A stretch of 64,000 bases of DNA, taken from positions 992,001-1,056,000 of the forward strand of contig NZ_FODC01000002.1 of assembly GCF_900110275.1 (NCBI RefSeq), in the 5' to 3' direction. This document shows positions 8,670-17,157 of this stretch, piece by piece; the stretch's first letter is position 1; each line of letters begins with the position of its first letter. This stretch comes from Duganella sp. CF517. GTDB taxonomy: Bacteria; Pseudomonadota; Gammaproteobacteria; Burkholderiales; Burkholderiaceae_D. Both the position numbers and the translations under genes were made by a program. The notes under the pieces were generated by a model. That model saw only the letters and a list, made by a program, of their open reading frames with translations, made no database searches and was not told the DNA's origin.

Positions 8670-9656
8670 TCAGGCGGCGGCTTTAGCGGCATGTTTTTCG
8701 GCGTGGACGACCAGCGCTTCGCGGAACCATGCGCCGTCTTCCCAGGCTTTGACGCGCGTGCGCAGGCGTTCGCGGTTGCATGGGCCGTTGCCCTTCAAGA
8801 CATTGTGGAACTCGCTCCAGTCGATGGCGCCGAATTCGTAGTGGCCCGTCTCCGCGTTGAATTTCAGGTCGGGGTCCGGCACCGTCAGGCCGAGGAACTC
8901 CGCCTGCGGGACGGTCTGGTCGACCATGCGCTGGCGCAGTTCGTCGTTGGAGAACAGCTTGATGCGCCACTGCGCCGATTGCGCGCTGTTGACCGATTCG
9001 GCGTCCGAGGGACCGAACATCATCAGCGACGGCCACCACCAGCGATTGAGCGCGTCCTGCGCCATCGCTTTCTGCTCCGGCGTGCCGCGCGCCAGCGACA
9101 TCATGATGTCGTAGCCCTGGCGGGCGTGGAACGACTCCTCCTTGCAGACGCGGATCATGGCGCGGGCGTACGGTCCGTACGAGCAGCGGCACAACGGAAT
9201 CTGGTTGATGATGGCCGAGCCGTCGACCAGCCAGCCGATGGCGCCCATGTCGGCCCACGACAGGGTCGGGTAGTTGAAGATGCTGGAATACTTCGCTTTG
9301 CCGCTGTGCAGGGCCGCCAGCAACTCGTCGCGGGAGACGCCCAGGGTTTCGGCGGCGCTGTACAAATACAGGCCATGGCCCGCCTCGTCCTGGATCTTGG
9401 CCAGCAGGATGGACTTGCGCTTCAACGTCGGCGCGCGCGTGACCCAATTCCCCTCCGGCAGCTGCCCGACGATCTCCGAGTGCGCGTGCTGCGAAATCTG
9501 GCGGATCAGGGTTTTGCGGTAGGCGTCCGGCATCCAGTCCTTGGCTTCGATCTTGACGCCGTCGTCGATGCGGGCCTGGAAGGCGCGCTCGTCGGCGGCC
9601 ATGTCGTCGGCCGTGCGTACGGTGCTCAGGCCGGTTTCCACCATTTGTGCGTACAT
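8670..9656 (-). CDS. paaA: Phenylacetyl-CoA epoxidase catalytic subunit PaaA
   Basis: A 328-aa ferritin-like di-iron monooxygenase subunit, first gene of the paa operon. The iron ligands are provided by the two ExxH-type motifs: [17 protein letters not shown] (EAGH) and [18 protein letters not shown] (ESFH). The family N-terminus ([23 protein letters not shown]) is intact. It epoxidises the aromatic ring of phenylacetyl-CoA using O2 and electrons from PaaE. A strong Shine-Dalgarno (GAGGAGA) precedes the ATG. The intergenic region to the divergent paaX carries repeat elements described separately, so transcription is probably PaaX-controlled. Confidence 0.97.
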   Translation of the reverse strand: MYAQMVETGLSTVRTADDMAADERAFQARIDDGVKIEAKDWMPDAYRKTLIRQISQHAHSEIVGQLPEGNWVTRAPTLKRKSILLAKIQDEAGHGLYLYSAAETLGVSRDELLAALHSGKAKYSSIFNYPTLSWADMGAIGWLVDGSAIINQIPLCRCSYGPYARAMIRVCKEESFHARQGYDIMMSLARGTPEQKAMAQDALNRWWWPSLMMFGPSDAESVNSAQSAQWRIKLFSNDELRQRMVDQTVPQAEFLGLTVPDPDLKFNAETGHYEFGAIDWSEFHNVLKGNGPCNRERLRTRVKAWEDGAWFREALVVHAEKHAAKAAA

Positions 9657-9675
9657 AGCTGTCTCCTCGTGTCAC

Positions 9676-9733
9676 ATCATATTACGATACGCAATCTGAT
9701 TTTGCTACGATTTTTTTGAATCATATTAGAATA
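9676..9733. promoter_or_regulatory. Candidate PaaX control region between paaA and paaX
   Basis: In this AT-rich spacer the nonamer ATCATATTA occurs at 9676-9684 and again at 9720-9728. The two copies start 44 bases apart, about four helical turns, and are each followed by a similar ..ATA extension. Between them, TGATTT (9697-9702) and GAATCA (9718-9723) form an imperfect inverted repeat that recalls the TGATTC/GAATCA half-sites known for E. coli PaaX, but with a 15-base rather than 27-base spacer. Operator function is inferred from position and symmetry only. Confidence 0.45.
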
Positions 9734-9837
9734 GAGTATCCCGAGAGAAAGAGGCCACAAGCGGCCACAAATAAATGCTGCGCCGCGGCCGGGGCAAAGT
9801 AAACTATTGTTTCCATGAAAAGACCCGACGTTTGCCT

Positions 9838-10764
9838 ATGAATTATTCCGATTGGATAGCGAATTGCCTTGCCGGCGATCCGCCGCGCTCGAAGTCGCTG
9901 GTGGTGACCATCTTCGGCGACGCCATCGTGCCGCACGGCGGCATGGTGTGGCTCGGCAGCCTGATCGAGCTGCTGGCGCCGTTCGGCGTCAACGACCGGC
10001 TGCTGCGCACGTCCGTGTTCCGGCTGGCGCAGGAAGGTTGGCTGGGCGCACAGCGAGATGGCCGGCGCAGTTCGTACGCGATCACGCCGGACGCGATGGC
10101 GCGCTTCGTGCACGCCTACCGCCGCATCTATGCGCCGCTCAACGTGCATTGGGATGGCAGCTGGACCTTGGTGCTGAACGGCGACGGCGCGCTCAACGCG
10201 GCCGAGCGCAGCGCCGTGCGCAAGGAATTGCTGTGGGAAGGCTATAGCGTGATCGCGCCCGGCATCATGGGGCATCCGGCGGCCGACGGCGGCGCGCTCA
10301 ACGAGCTGCTCAAGCGGCTGGGCGTGGCCGGGAAGTTGTTCGTGGTGCAAGCCAAGTCGATGGAGCGCGTCGCCGGCCGGCCGTTGAGCGATCTGGTCGC
10401 CAGCGGCTGGGATGTCAGCGACGTCGCGCTGGGATACGAGGGATTCATCCAGCGCTTCGAGCCGCTGCTGGAAGCGCTGCGCGGGCAAGATGGCGACGCG
10501 CAGCCGACGCCGGAGCAGGCGTTTGTGATACGGACACTGTTGATCCACGCCTACCGGCGCGTGCAGTTGCACGATCCGCAACTGCCGGTGGAGTTGTTGC
10601 CGACGCCGTGGCCGGGCGCGCTGGCCTATGAGCTGGCGCGCGGCGTTTATCAAGCCGTCTATGCGGACGCCGAGCGGCATGTCGAAGCGGTGTTGCGGCG
10701 CGAGGATGACGCCGCGCCCGCCGCCGAGCCGGCGTTCTTCGACCGCTTTGGCGGCCTGGGGTAA
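9838..10764 (+). CDS. paaX: PaaX-family transcriptional regulator of phenylacetate catabolism
   Basis: A 308-aa protein of the PaaX family. The N-terminal winged-helix domain contains SKSLVVTIFGDAIVPHGG and the recognition region LLRTSVFRLAQEGWL. A central domain follows (WDGSWTLVLNG), and a C-terminal PaaX domain contains LLIHAYRRVQLHDPQLP. PaaX proteins repress paa genes and are released by phenylacetyl-CoA. The ATG opening MNYSDWIANCL was chosen; a longer frame adds 21 residues without similarity and starts inside the promoter region. It is divergent from paaA with a 181-base spacer, the classical regulator position. Confidence 0.9.
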   Translation: MNYSDWIANCLAGDPPRSKSLVVTIFGDAIVPHGGMVWLGSLIELLAPFGVNDRLLRTSVFRLAQEGWLGAQRDGRRSSYAITPDAMARFVHAYRRIYAPLNVHWDGSWTLVLNGDGALNAAERSAVRKELLWEGYSVIAPGIMGHPAADGGALNELLKRLGVAGKLFVVQAKSMERVAGRPLSDLVASGWDVSDVALGYEGFIQRFEPLLEALRGQDGDAQPTPEQAFVIRTLLIHAYRRVQLHDPQLPVELLPTPWPGALAYELARGVYQAVYADAERHVEAVLRREDDAAPAAEPAFFDRFGGLG

Positions 10765-10767
10765 GCA

Positions 10768-11004
10768 CTAGCGTAGCCACGTGCGCCAGATCTGGCGCAT
10801 TTGCACAACATGGTCGGCGATGAATTGCTCGGCCTCGCGCAGTTGCCCGTTCGATAAGCCGGTGTGCCACGCCAGCGCCACATCGGGCTCGAGCCAGAAC
10901 TTGGCCGTGCCGTCCGGGTGCGAGACGTGGATGTGCATGCGCTTGTCGCCACGGGCGAAAAAGTAATACCGGAAGTCGTCGGCCTGGAATAGCGGCGGGT
11001 TCAT
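10768..11004 (-). CDS. DUF4160 family protein
   Basis: A 78-aa protein with the compact DUF4160 pattern: an early aromatic beta-strand (FRYYFFARGD), the HIHV motif at about residue 24, AKFWLEP, and a helical end (GQLREAEQFIADHV). Family members are often encoded beside DUF2442 proteins and are suspected toxin-antitoxin or regulatory partners; no DUF2442 gene is adjacent here. It is convergent with paaX, with 3 bases between the stops. A perfect 17-base palindrome lies just upstream of the start. The function is unknown. Confidence 0.8.
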   Translation of the reverse strand: MNPPLFQADDFRYYFFARGDKRMHIHVSHPDGTAKFWLEPDVALAWHTGLSNGQLREAEQFIADHVVQMRQIWRTWLR

Positions 11005-11022
11005 GGCGGGCTCCTGCGCGGC

Positions 11023-11039
11023 GTTGAAGTCACTTCAAC
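11023..11039. promoter_or_regulatory. Perfect 17-bp palindrome upstream of the DUF4160 gene
   Basis: GTTGAAGT and ACTTCAAC form perfect 8-base arms around a single C. The palindrome begins 19 bases upstream of the DUF4160 start codon, in the spacer shared with the divergent M14 carboxypeptidase gene. Its size and place suit an operator for a dimeric regulator. The regulator is not identifiable from the window. Confidence 0.4.
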
Positions 11040-11197
11040 TTAGCAAACCGGCCGCGCTCCGGCTTGCGCTGGCGCAGGCGCACTTTGACCAGCCGTCCAT
11101 CGGCGGGCGCCCGGCGCCGCCGCGAGCCTGTATGATGTCGGCACTGCGCCAAAAGTGCAAAAATACTCTTTACACTGAATCCACCAGGACTTACGCA

Positions 11198-12328
11198 ATG
11201 TCTATCAAAATCAGCCAGCACTTCGACGCCGGCGCCATCGAAGTCGTGCGCGCCGACGATCCGGCGGCCATCGACCTGAACATCCGCAAGGATTCCCACG
11301 CCGACATCACGCAATGGTTTTATTTCCGCGTCCAGGGCGCCCAGGCCACGCCGTTGAACCTGCGTTTCCTCAACGCCGGTTCGGCCGCCTACCCGGACGG
11401 CTGGAAGGATTACCAGGCCGTCGCCAGCTACGACCGCGACAGCTGGTTCCGCGTGCCGACCACCTATGACGGCCAGGTCATGACGATCAACCACACGCCG
11501 GAATACGACAGCGTCTACTACGCCTATTTCGAGCCGTACTCGTGGGAACGCCACCTGGCGCTGCTGGACAACGCGCAACTGTCGCCGCTGGTCAAGCAGG
11601 TCGACCTGGGCAGCACCATCGACGGCCGCGACCTGAACATGCTGGTCATCGGCGATCCGGAAGCGGAGCAAAAGGTATGGGTCATCGCGCGCCAGCATCC
11701 GGGCGAGACGATGGCCGAGTGGTTTGTCGAAGGCATGGTCGACGCCCTGCTCGACCCGGCCAATCCGTTCGGCCGCCAGTGCCTGAAGGAAGCGGTGTTC
11801 TACGTCGTACCGAACATGAATCCGGACGGCTCGGTGCGCGGCAACCTGCGCACCAACGCGGCCGGCGCCAACCTCAACCGCGAATGGCTCAATCCGACGA
11901 TGGAACGCAGCCCGGAAGTGTTCCTGGTCAAGAACAAGATGCTGGAAATCGGCTGCGACCTGTGCCTCGACATCCACGGCGACGAAGGCTTGCCGTACGT
12001 GTTCGTGGCCGGCAGCGAGTCGTTGCCCAATTTCACGGCGGATCAGGCCGAGGCGCAACAGTATTTCATCGACAACTTCCTGATCGCCAGCCCGGACTTC
12101 CAGGACGAATATGGCTACGGCGAAACGCCGTACACGCCCGAGACGTTGACGATGGGCTCGCCGCACATCACCCACGCGTTCGGCTGCCTGTCGCTGACCG
12201 TGGAGCTGCCGTTCAAGGACAACGCCAACGATCCGGACCCGGACACGGGCTGGAACGGCGCCCGCAGCGCCGAGCTGGGCCGCGCGGTGTTGCAGCCGGT
12301 GTTGCAGTCGCTGCTGGCGCAGCAGTAA
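11198..12328 (+). CDS. M14-family zinc carboxypeptidase, cytosolic CCP type
   Basis: A 376-aa protein with no signal peptide. An N-terminal beta-sandwich (residues about 1-120, with DITQWFYFRVQGA) precedes an M14 carboxypeptidase domain. The zinc site is visible as HPGE in ARQHPGETMAEWF plus the histidine of CLDIHGDEGLPYVF. Substrate-binding NPDGSVRGN and NLNREW motifs follow, and the catalytic Glu is probably in LSLTVELPF. This layout is that of cytosolic carboxypeptidases (CCP/AGTPBP1-like), which in bacteria are of unknown substrate. The start follows an AGGA sequence by 8 bases; longer frames upstream have no similarity. Confidence 0.85.
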   Translation: MSIKISQHFDAGAIEVVRADDPAAIDLNIRKDSHADITQWFYFRVQGAQATPLNLRFLNAGSAAYPDGWKDYQAVASYDRDSWFRVPTTYDGQVMTINHTPEYDSVYYAYFEPYSWERHLALLDNAQLSPLVKQVDLGSTIDGRDLNMLVIGDPEAEQKVWVIARQHPGETMAEWFVEGMVDALLDPANPFGRQCLKEAVFYVVPNMNPDGSVRGNLRTNAAGANLNREWLNPTMERSPEVFLVKNKMLEIGCDLCLDIHGDEGLPYVFVAGSESLPNFTADQAEAQQYFIDNFLIASPDFQDEYGYGETPYTPETLTMGSPHITHAFGCLSLTVELPFKDNANDPDPDTGWNGARSAELGRAVLQPVLQSLLAQQ

Positions 12329-12338
12329 CGCTGAAAAC

Positions 12339-12363
12339 CCGGACCGCCGCCATGGCGGTCCGG
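12339..12363 (+). terminator. Strong GC hairpin after the carboxypeptidase gene
   Basis: CCGGACCGCC (12339-12348) pairs perfectly with GGCGGTCCGG (12354-12363) across a 5-base loop, 10 bases after the stop codon. No U-tract follows, so it is not a textbook intrinsic terminator; it may protect the mRNA 3' end or assist Rho. Confidence 0.4.
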
Positions 12364-12368
12364 CCGGC

Positions 12369-12397
12369 GCTTGAGCTGCGCTTGAGCTGCGCTTGAG
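12369..12397. repeat. Short tandem repeat, 11-bp unit
   Basis: The unit GCTTGAGCTGC occurs at 12369-12379 and 12380-12390, followed by a partial third copy at 12391-12397. It lies in the intergenic space directly after the hairpin. It looks like a simple slippage repeat. Confidence 0.7.
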
Positions 12398-12491
12398 CCC
12401 AAGCCCTGCGGCGCGACAATGTGCCTGTCGCAGGGAAAAATACACTGAACCTCATACGGCGCATCCCGCGTGCCGTTTCGGGAGGTTCAGC

Positions 12492-13652
12492 ATGATCACC
12501 TTGATATCGTCGATGCGCCGCGCGCTCGCGTGCGCCATATTGCCCGCGACCGTGTTGCTGCTGGGCGCCTGCGGCACACCCTACCGGCCGCCACAATTTG
12601 TCGAACCCGACCCGCAGTTTCCCGGCCTGATCGATCTCGCCGCGGGCGCCGAAGGCCGAGTCGCCGACGTGTTGCTGGTGCACGGCATGTGCACGCACGA
12701 CGCCGGCTGGGCGGCGCACGTGGTCGGCCAACTGACGCGGGCGCTGACGGACGCCACCACGCCGCCAGGCGCCAGGCCACCGACCTTTGCCGCCGTCGAT
12801 CCGCAGATCCAGATCGTGCCGTCGACGGTCGAGACCCCGGCCGGCCGTTTGCGTTTCGATGCGCTGATCTGGTCGCCGTTGACGGTGCCGCTCAAACGCC
12901 AGCTATGCTACGACCAGACCGACAAGTCGCCCATCTGCGCGGGCGAGCCGCCGTATCCGTTCATCCGCGCGCGCATCAACGCCCGCGTCAAGGATGTGCT
13001 GATCGACGATTGCCTGCCCGATCCCTTGATCTATCAGGGCGTGGCGCGCGACGACATCCAGCGCCGCATGCGGGACGCGATCTTGCAGGTGCTGGCCGCC
13101 AGCGACGCGCCGGCCGGCCTGCCGCTGATGGTGGTGTCGGAGAGCCTGGGCAGCAAGATCCTGTGGGATACGTTGCTCAACATGACGCACGAGCAAGCCG
13201 GCTCGCCTGCATCGCAACTGGCGCGGCGCGCAGTCGACCGCTTGCGCTTTCTGGTGATGGCGGCGAATCCGGCGCCGCTGCTGTCGCTGGCCGAGCAGCA
13301 GATTGGATCAGGGGGTGTCGGCGCGTTCATCCAGGCTGTGCCGGTTCCGCCCGATAGTTTGCAGGTGCTGTTGCAAGAGCGCCGGGCAAGGCGGCCCCGT
13401 TCCCTGCTGGATCGGCGCCTGACCTTGGTGGCGTTGACCGATCCCAACGATCTGTTGTCGTACACGCTGCCGGTGGAGCGCTACGCCAGCGAGGAAGTCA
13501 CGGTCTACAACATCCTCGTGTCCAACGCGCCGACATGGCTGGGCTTGCTTGAACGCCCCGACCGCGCCCACCTGGAATACCTGGACAATCCCGACGTCGG
13601 CCGGCTGATCGCCTGCGGCCTGCCGTCCAGCCGGCTTTGCAAGCGGGAGTAG
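12492..13652 (+). CDS. Lipoprotein with alpha/beta-hydrolase-like domain
   Basis: A 386-aa predicted lipoprotein. The signal peptide MITLISSMRRALACAILPATVLLLGAC ends in a lipobox (LLGAC) with Cys at about residue 27, so it should be membrane-anchored. The mature part starts with a hydrolase-like strand-turn VADVLLVHGMCTHDAGW and has a possible nucleophile elbow in MVVSESLGSKILWD (SESLG). A catalytic triad cannot be confirmed. The ATG follows a strong GGGAGG. It is convergent with pmbA. The substrate is unknown. Confidence 0.7.
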   Translation: MITLISSMRRALACAILPATVLLLGACGTPYRPPQFVEPDPQFPGLIDLAAGAEGRVADVLLVHGMCTHDAGWAAHVVGQLTRALTDATTPPGARPPTFAAVDPQIQIVPSTVETPAGRLRFDALIWSPLTVPLKRQLCYDQTDKSPICAGEPPYPFIRARINARVKDVLIDDCLPDPLIYQGVARDDIQRRMRDAILQVLAASDAPAGLPLMVVSESLGSKILWDTLLNMTHEQAGSPASQLARRAVDRLRFLVMAANPAPLLSLAEQQIGSGGVGAFIQAVPVPPDSLQVLLQERRARRPRSLLDRRLTLVALTDPNDLLSYTLPVERYASEEVTVYNILVSNAPTWLGLLERPDRAHLEYLDNPDVGRLIACGLPSSRLCKRE

Positions 13653-13668
13653 CGCGGGCGGCGGAACG

Positions 13669-15021
13669 TCAGCCGCCGGCCACCACCATGTTCTCGATCA
13701 GGATCGAGCCGGTTTCCTTGTTGCCGCGCACCAGCGTATCGGTGCCGACGGCGACGATCTGCGCCAGCATGTCCTTCATATTGCCGGCGATGGTGATCTC
13801 CTCGACCGGATACTGGATGATGCCGTTCTCGACCCAGAAGCCGGACGCGCCGCGCGAATAGTCGCCGGTCACGTAATTGGTGCCCTGGCCCATCAACTCG
13901 GTCACCAGCAGGCCGGTGCCCATTTTTTTCAGCATCGCCACGAAGTCGTCGTTCTTCCTGGTCGAGGTCGACGTCAGCGACAGGTTGTGCGAACCGCCGG
14001 CGTTGCCGGTGGTCTTCATGCCTAGTTTCCTGCCGGTGTAGGTCGACAGGAAGTAGCCCTGCACCACGCCATCCTTGACCACGTCGCGCCGGGCGGTGCG
14101 CACGCCCTCGTCGTCGAACGGCGCCGAACCGACGCCGCCGACGATGTGCGGGTCCTCGATGATCTGCACATGCTTGGGCAGCACCTGCTTGCCCAGCGAA
14201 TCGATCAAAAAGCTCGACTTGCGGTACAGCGCGCCGCCGGACGTCGCCTGCACGAACGCGCCCAGCAGACCGGCCGCCAGCGGCGCCTCGAACAGCACCG
14301 GGCAAGTGCGCGTATCGATCGTGCGCGCGTTCAGGCGCGCCAGCGCGCGCTCGGCGGCGTAACGGCCGATGGACTCGGGCGACGCCATTTTTTTGGCGTC
14401 GCGCACCGACGAATACCAGTCGTCGCGCTGCATCTTGGAGCCCTTGCCGGCGATCGGCGCCACCGACAGCGTGTGGCGCGAGAACGGATAGCCGCCGATG
14501 AAGCCGCGCGAGTTGGCCGACACGAAATGCGACTGCTGCACATGCACGTTGGCGCCTTCGGAATTGGTCACGCGCGGGTCGACGTCGAAGGCGGCCGCCT
14601 CGGCGCGCTGGGCCAGCGCCACGGCCTGCTCGGTGTTCAAATCCCACGGATGGAACAGCTTCAGGTCGCGCGGCGACATTTCCAGCATGTCCTCGTCGGC
14701 CAGGCCGGCGCAATCGTCGTCGGCGGTGAAGCGGGCGATGTTGTAGGCTGCTTCCACCGTCGCCTTGAGCGCCGCCGGCGAAAAATCGGAGGTGCTGGCG
14801 TTGCCGCGCCGCTGGCCGATGAACACCGTCACACCCATCCCCTTGTCCTTGTTTTGCTCGATCGTCTCGATCTTGCTCTTGCGGACCGACACCGACAGAC
14901 CACTGCCTTCGCTGATTTCGACGGCGCAATCGGTGCCGCCCTGCGCCTTGGCAAACGCCAGCACATCGCGCGCGAGCTGCCTTAACTGGTCCTGGGTGTG
15001 GGTGAAATGGGTATCGCTCAT
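13669..15021 (-). CDS. pmbA: Metalloprotease PmbA (TldE)
   Basis: A 450-aa protein, exactly the size of E. coli PmbA/TldE. Characteristic segments are QLRQLARDVLAFAKAQG near the N-terminus, SVRKSKIETIEQNKDKGMGVTVF, the central VLFEAPLAAGLLGAFV and the C-terminal GQGTNYVTGDYSRGASGFWVENG. TldE is the non-catalytic partner of the TldD zinc protease, which processes peptides such as microcin B17 and CcdA; no tldD is in the window. The start MSDTHFTH was chosen since the 13 residues before it are unlike the family. It is divergent from yjgA, a conserved arrangement. Confidence 0.93.
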   Translation of the reverse strand: MSDTHFTHTQDQLRQLARDVLAFAKAQGGTDCAVEISEGSGLSVSVRKSKIETIEQNKDKGMGVTVFIGQRRGNASTSDFSPAALKATVEAAYNIARFTADDDCAGLADEDMLEMSPRDLKLFHPWDLNTEQAVALAQRAEAAAFDVDPRVTNSEGANVHVQQSHFVSANSRGFIGGYPFSRHTLSVAPIAGKGSKMQRDDWYSSVRDAKKMASPESIGRYAAERALARLNARTIDTRTCPVLFEAPLAAGLLGAFVQATSGGALYRKSSFLIDSLGKQVLPKHVQIIEDPHIVGGVGSAPFDDEGVRTARRDVVKDGVVQGYFLSTYTGRKLGMKTTGNAGGSHNLSLTSTSTRKNDDFVAMLKKMGTGLLVTELMGQGTNYVTGDYSRGASGFWVENGIIQYPVEEITIAGNMKDMLAQIVAVGTDTLVRGNKETGSILIENMVVAGG

Positions 15022-15115
15022 GGGCTGTTTTCGTCGGTTGGCCGCTAAAACAGTTATCATAGCAGTCGTTTACAGTTTACAGGGGCAGGTACACGCCCCA
15101 CCGAAAGTTGATATT

Positions 15116-15718
15116 ATGGTAAATCCAAATCGCGGCGCGGTCGGCTTCAGCTCCACCGAATTCGAGCAAGAATACGAACGCCCTTCCAAATCCGAGATGA
15201 AGCGCCAGTCCGACGCCCTGCAGAAAATGGGCGAAACGCTGGTCGAAGCGGCGCGTGACCGCGTCAAGCGCGTGCCGATGCCCGAGGACGTGCGCGACGC
15301 CATCCTCGAGTGCCAGCAAATCACCAACCACGAGGGCCGCCGCCGCCAGATGCAGTTCGTCGGCAAGAAGATGCGCACCCTCGACGAGAACGAAGTGGCC
15401 GAGATCCAGAAAGCCATCGACAGCTGGAAAGGCGCCTCCAAGTCGGAGACGGCCGCCATGCACGCGATGGAACGCCGCCGCGACAAGCTGCTTGCCGATG
15501 ACAAGGCGCTGACCGTGCTGCTGGAGGAGAACCCGGAACTGGACGTGCAGCAGCTGCGCACCTTGATCCGCAACGCCCGCAAGGAGCAGGCCGAGAACAA
15601 GCCGCCGAAGGCCTACCGCGAGATCTTCCAGATCCTCAAGCAGATCGACGGCAAGAAGAAGCAGGCGGCCACCGACGAAAGCGACAACGCGGTCGACGAC
15701 GAGCAGGATGACGAGTAA
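15116..15718 (+). CDS. darP: Ribosome-associated protein YjgA/DarP (DUF615)
   Basis: A 200-aa highly charged helical protein matching DUF615/YjgA. It contains PSKSEMKRQSDALQKMGETLV, then RRRQMQFVGKKMRTLD and AMERRRDKLLADD, then PPKAYREIFQILKQI, with an acidic tail (DDEQDDE). DarP assists late 50S ribosomal subunit maturation. The chosen ATG gives the family N-terminus (MVNPNRGAVGFSSTEFEQEYERP). It stands divergent to pmbA with a 94-base spacer and is followed 3 bases later by mogA, so the two are probably cotranscribed. Confidence 0.92.
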   Translation: MVNPNRGAVGFSSTEFEQEYERPSKSEMKRQSDALQKMGETLVEAARDRVKRVPMPEDVRDAILECQQITNHEGRRRQMQFVGKKMRTLDENEVAEIQKAIDSWKGASKSETAAMHAMERRRDKLLADDKALTVLLEENPELDVQQLRTLIRNARKEQAENKPPKAYREIFQILKQIDGKKKQAATDESDNAVDDEQDDE

Positions 15719-15721
15719 TAG

Positions 15722-16369
15722 ATGACAAGTAATACCACCACCGACGCCGTCACCGCCGTCGATCCGGCGCAATTGCTGGTCATCGGCCTGGTGTCGGTCT
15801 CGGACCGCGCCAGCGGCGGCGTCTATGAAGACCAGGGCATCCCGGCGCTGGAGGATTGGCTGGCGCGCACGCTGACCACCCCCTATCGGCTTGAAACCCG
15901 CCTGATCGCCGACGAACGGGCGCTGATCGAAGCGACGCTGACCGATTTGGTCGACATCGACCGCTGCCACCTGGTGCTGACCACCGGCGGCACCGGCCCG
16001 GCGCGGCGCGACGTCACGCCGGAGGCCACGCTGGCCGTCGGCACCAAGGAAATGCCCGGTTTCGGCGAGCAGATGCGCCAGATCAGCCTGCACTTCGTGC
16101 CGACCGCGATCCTGTCGCGCCAGACCGCGGTGATCCGCGAGACGCCCGGGCACGCGGCGCTGATCATGAACCTGCCGGGGCAACCGAAGGCCATCGCCGA
16201 GACGCTGGGCGGACTGAAGGACGCCGACGGCGCGATCATTACTGGCGGCATCTTCGCCGCCGTGCCCTACTGCATCGATCTGATCGGCGGCCCGTACATG
16301 GAAACCGACCCGGCCGTGTGCAAGGCGTTCCGTCCCAAATCCGCGCTGCGCCCGCAGCCGGCCGCCTGA
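15722..16369 (+). CDS. mogA: Molybdopterin adenylyltransferase MogA
   Basis: A 215-aa MoaB/Mog-family protein. It carries the family core VIGLVSVSDRASGGVYEDQGIPAL, the molybdopterin-binding TTGGTGPARRDVTPEAT and the later LPGQPKAIAETL. MogA adenylates molybdopterin before molybdate insertion in cytosolic molybdenum-cofactor synthesis. It lies 3 bases after yjgA and 122 bases before the esterase gene, which has its own candidate promoter. Confidence 0.92.
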   Translation: MTSNTTTDAVTAVDPAQLLVIGLVSVSDRASGGVYEDQGIPALEDWLARTLTTPYRLETRLIADERALIEATLTDLVDIDRCHLVLTTGGTGPARRDVTPEATLAVGTKEMPGFGEQMRQISLHFVPTAILSRQTAVIRETPGHAALIMNLPGQPKAIAETLGGLKDADGAIITGGIFAAVPYCIDLIGGPYMETDPAVCKAFRPKSALRPQPAA

Positions 16370-16447
16370 AGCGACACCCGATGGCCGGCCCGCGCCCACC
16401 GGGTCCGAGGCGCCGCCGCTGGCTGGGCGCCGCCGGGGCCGCCGGCC

Positions 16448-16456
16448 TGCTATATT
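16448..16456 (+). promoter_or_regulatory. Candidate extended -10 promoter for the esterase gene
   Basis: TGC followed by TATATT (hexamer 16451-16456) forms an extended -10 element 35 bases upstream of the esterase start. No convincing -35 hexamer is visible. It is the only AT-rich motif in this very GC-rich spacer. Confidence 0.35.
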
Positions 16457-16491
16457 TCGCCCAACGACTATCCGCATCCCCAAGGAGCCCC

Positions 16492-17157
16492 ATGAGCACG
16501 CTGCTGCAAACGATCGAAAAAGAAACCGGCGCCAATCCAAGTGTCGCCATCATCTGGATGCACGGCCTGGGCGCCGACGCCAACGACTTCGCGCCGATGC
16601 CGCAGGAGCTCGACCTGCGCGGCTTGCCGCCGATCCGTTTCGTCTTCCCCAACGCCGAGACGATGCCGGTCACGGTCAACGGCGGCTACGTGATGCGCTC
16701 GTGGTACGACATCGTCGCCAGCGACCTGGGTCGCCAGGAGGATGAAGCGGGCCTGCGCGCCTCGCAGCTGAAGGTGGAAGCGCTGATCGCCCGCGAAAAC
16801 GCGCGCGGCATTCCCACCTCGCGCATCATCCTGGCCGGCTTCTCGCAAGGCTCGGCGATGACGTTGCAAACCGGCTTGCGTCAAAAGGAAAAGCTGGCCG
16901 GCATGATGTGCCTGTCGGGCTATCTGCCGATCGCCGCCAAGGCCGGCGCCGAGCACACCAGGGAAAGCCTGGCCACGCCGGTTTTCATGGCGCACGGCCG
17001 CATGGACCCGGTGGTGCCGCTGGCACGCGCCGAGCAGTCGCGCGACGCGCTGAAGCAGCTCGGCTACGACGTCGAATGGCACGAGTATCCGATGCAGCAC
17101 TCGCTGTGCCAGCAGGAGATCGTCGACATCAGCGCCTGGCTCAAGCGCATTCTCTGA
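16492..17157 (+). CDS. Carboxylesterase / phospholipase, alpha/beta-hydrolase
   Basis: A 221-aa cytosolic serine hydrolase of the carboxylesterase II/acyl-protein-thioesterase family. Visible are the oxyanion motif WMHGLGADANDF, the nucleophile elbow GFSQGS, the acid in HGRMDPVVP and the histidine in YPMQHSLC. Length and motif order fit the family closely. It probably hydrolyses short-chain acyl esters; the physiological substrate is unknown. The ATG follows AAGGAG at good spacing. Its last 17 bases overlap the end of the convergent serine hydrolase gene. Confidence 0.88.
   Translation: MSTLLQTIEKETGANPSVAIIWMHGLGADANDFAPMPQELDLRGLPPIRFVFPNAETMPVTVNGGYVMRSWYDIVASDLGRQEDEAGLRASQLKVEALIARENARGIPTSRIILAGFSQGSAMTLQTGLRQKEKLAGMMCLSGYLPIAAKAGAEHTRESLATPVFMAHGRMDPVVPLARAEQSRDALKQLGYDVEWHEYPMQHSLCQQEIVDISAWLKRIL

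Noticed and set aside
9721..10680. A 319-codon minus-strand frame opposite paaX
   Set aside because: It is antisense to a clear PaaX-family gene, with Arg/His/Ala-rich non-homologous sequence.
13654..13677. GGCGGC/GCCGCC stem between the lipoprotein gene and pmbA as a bidirectional terminator
   Set aside because: The 6-bp stem has a 9-base loop, lacks T-tracts on both sides and overlaps the pmbA stop codon, so it is weak evidence.
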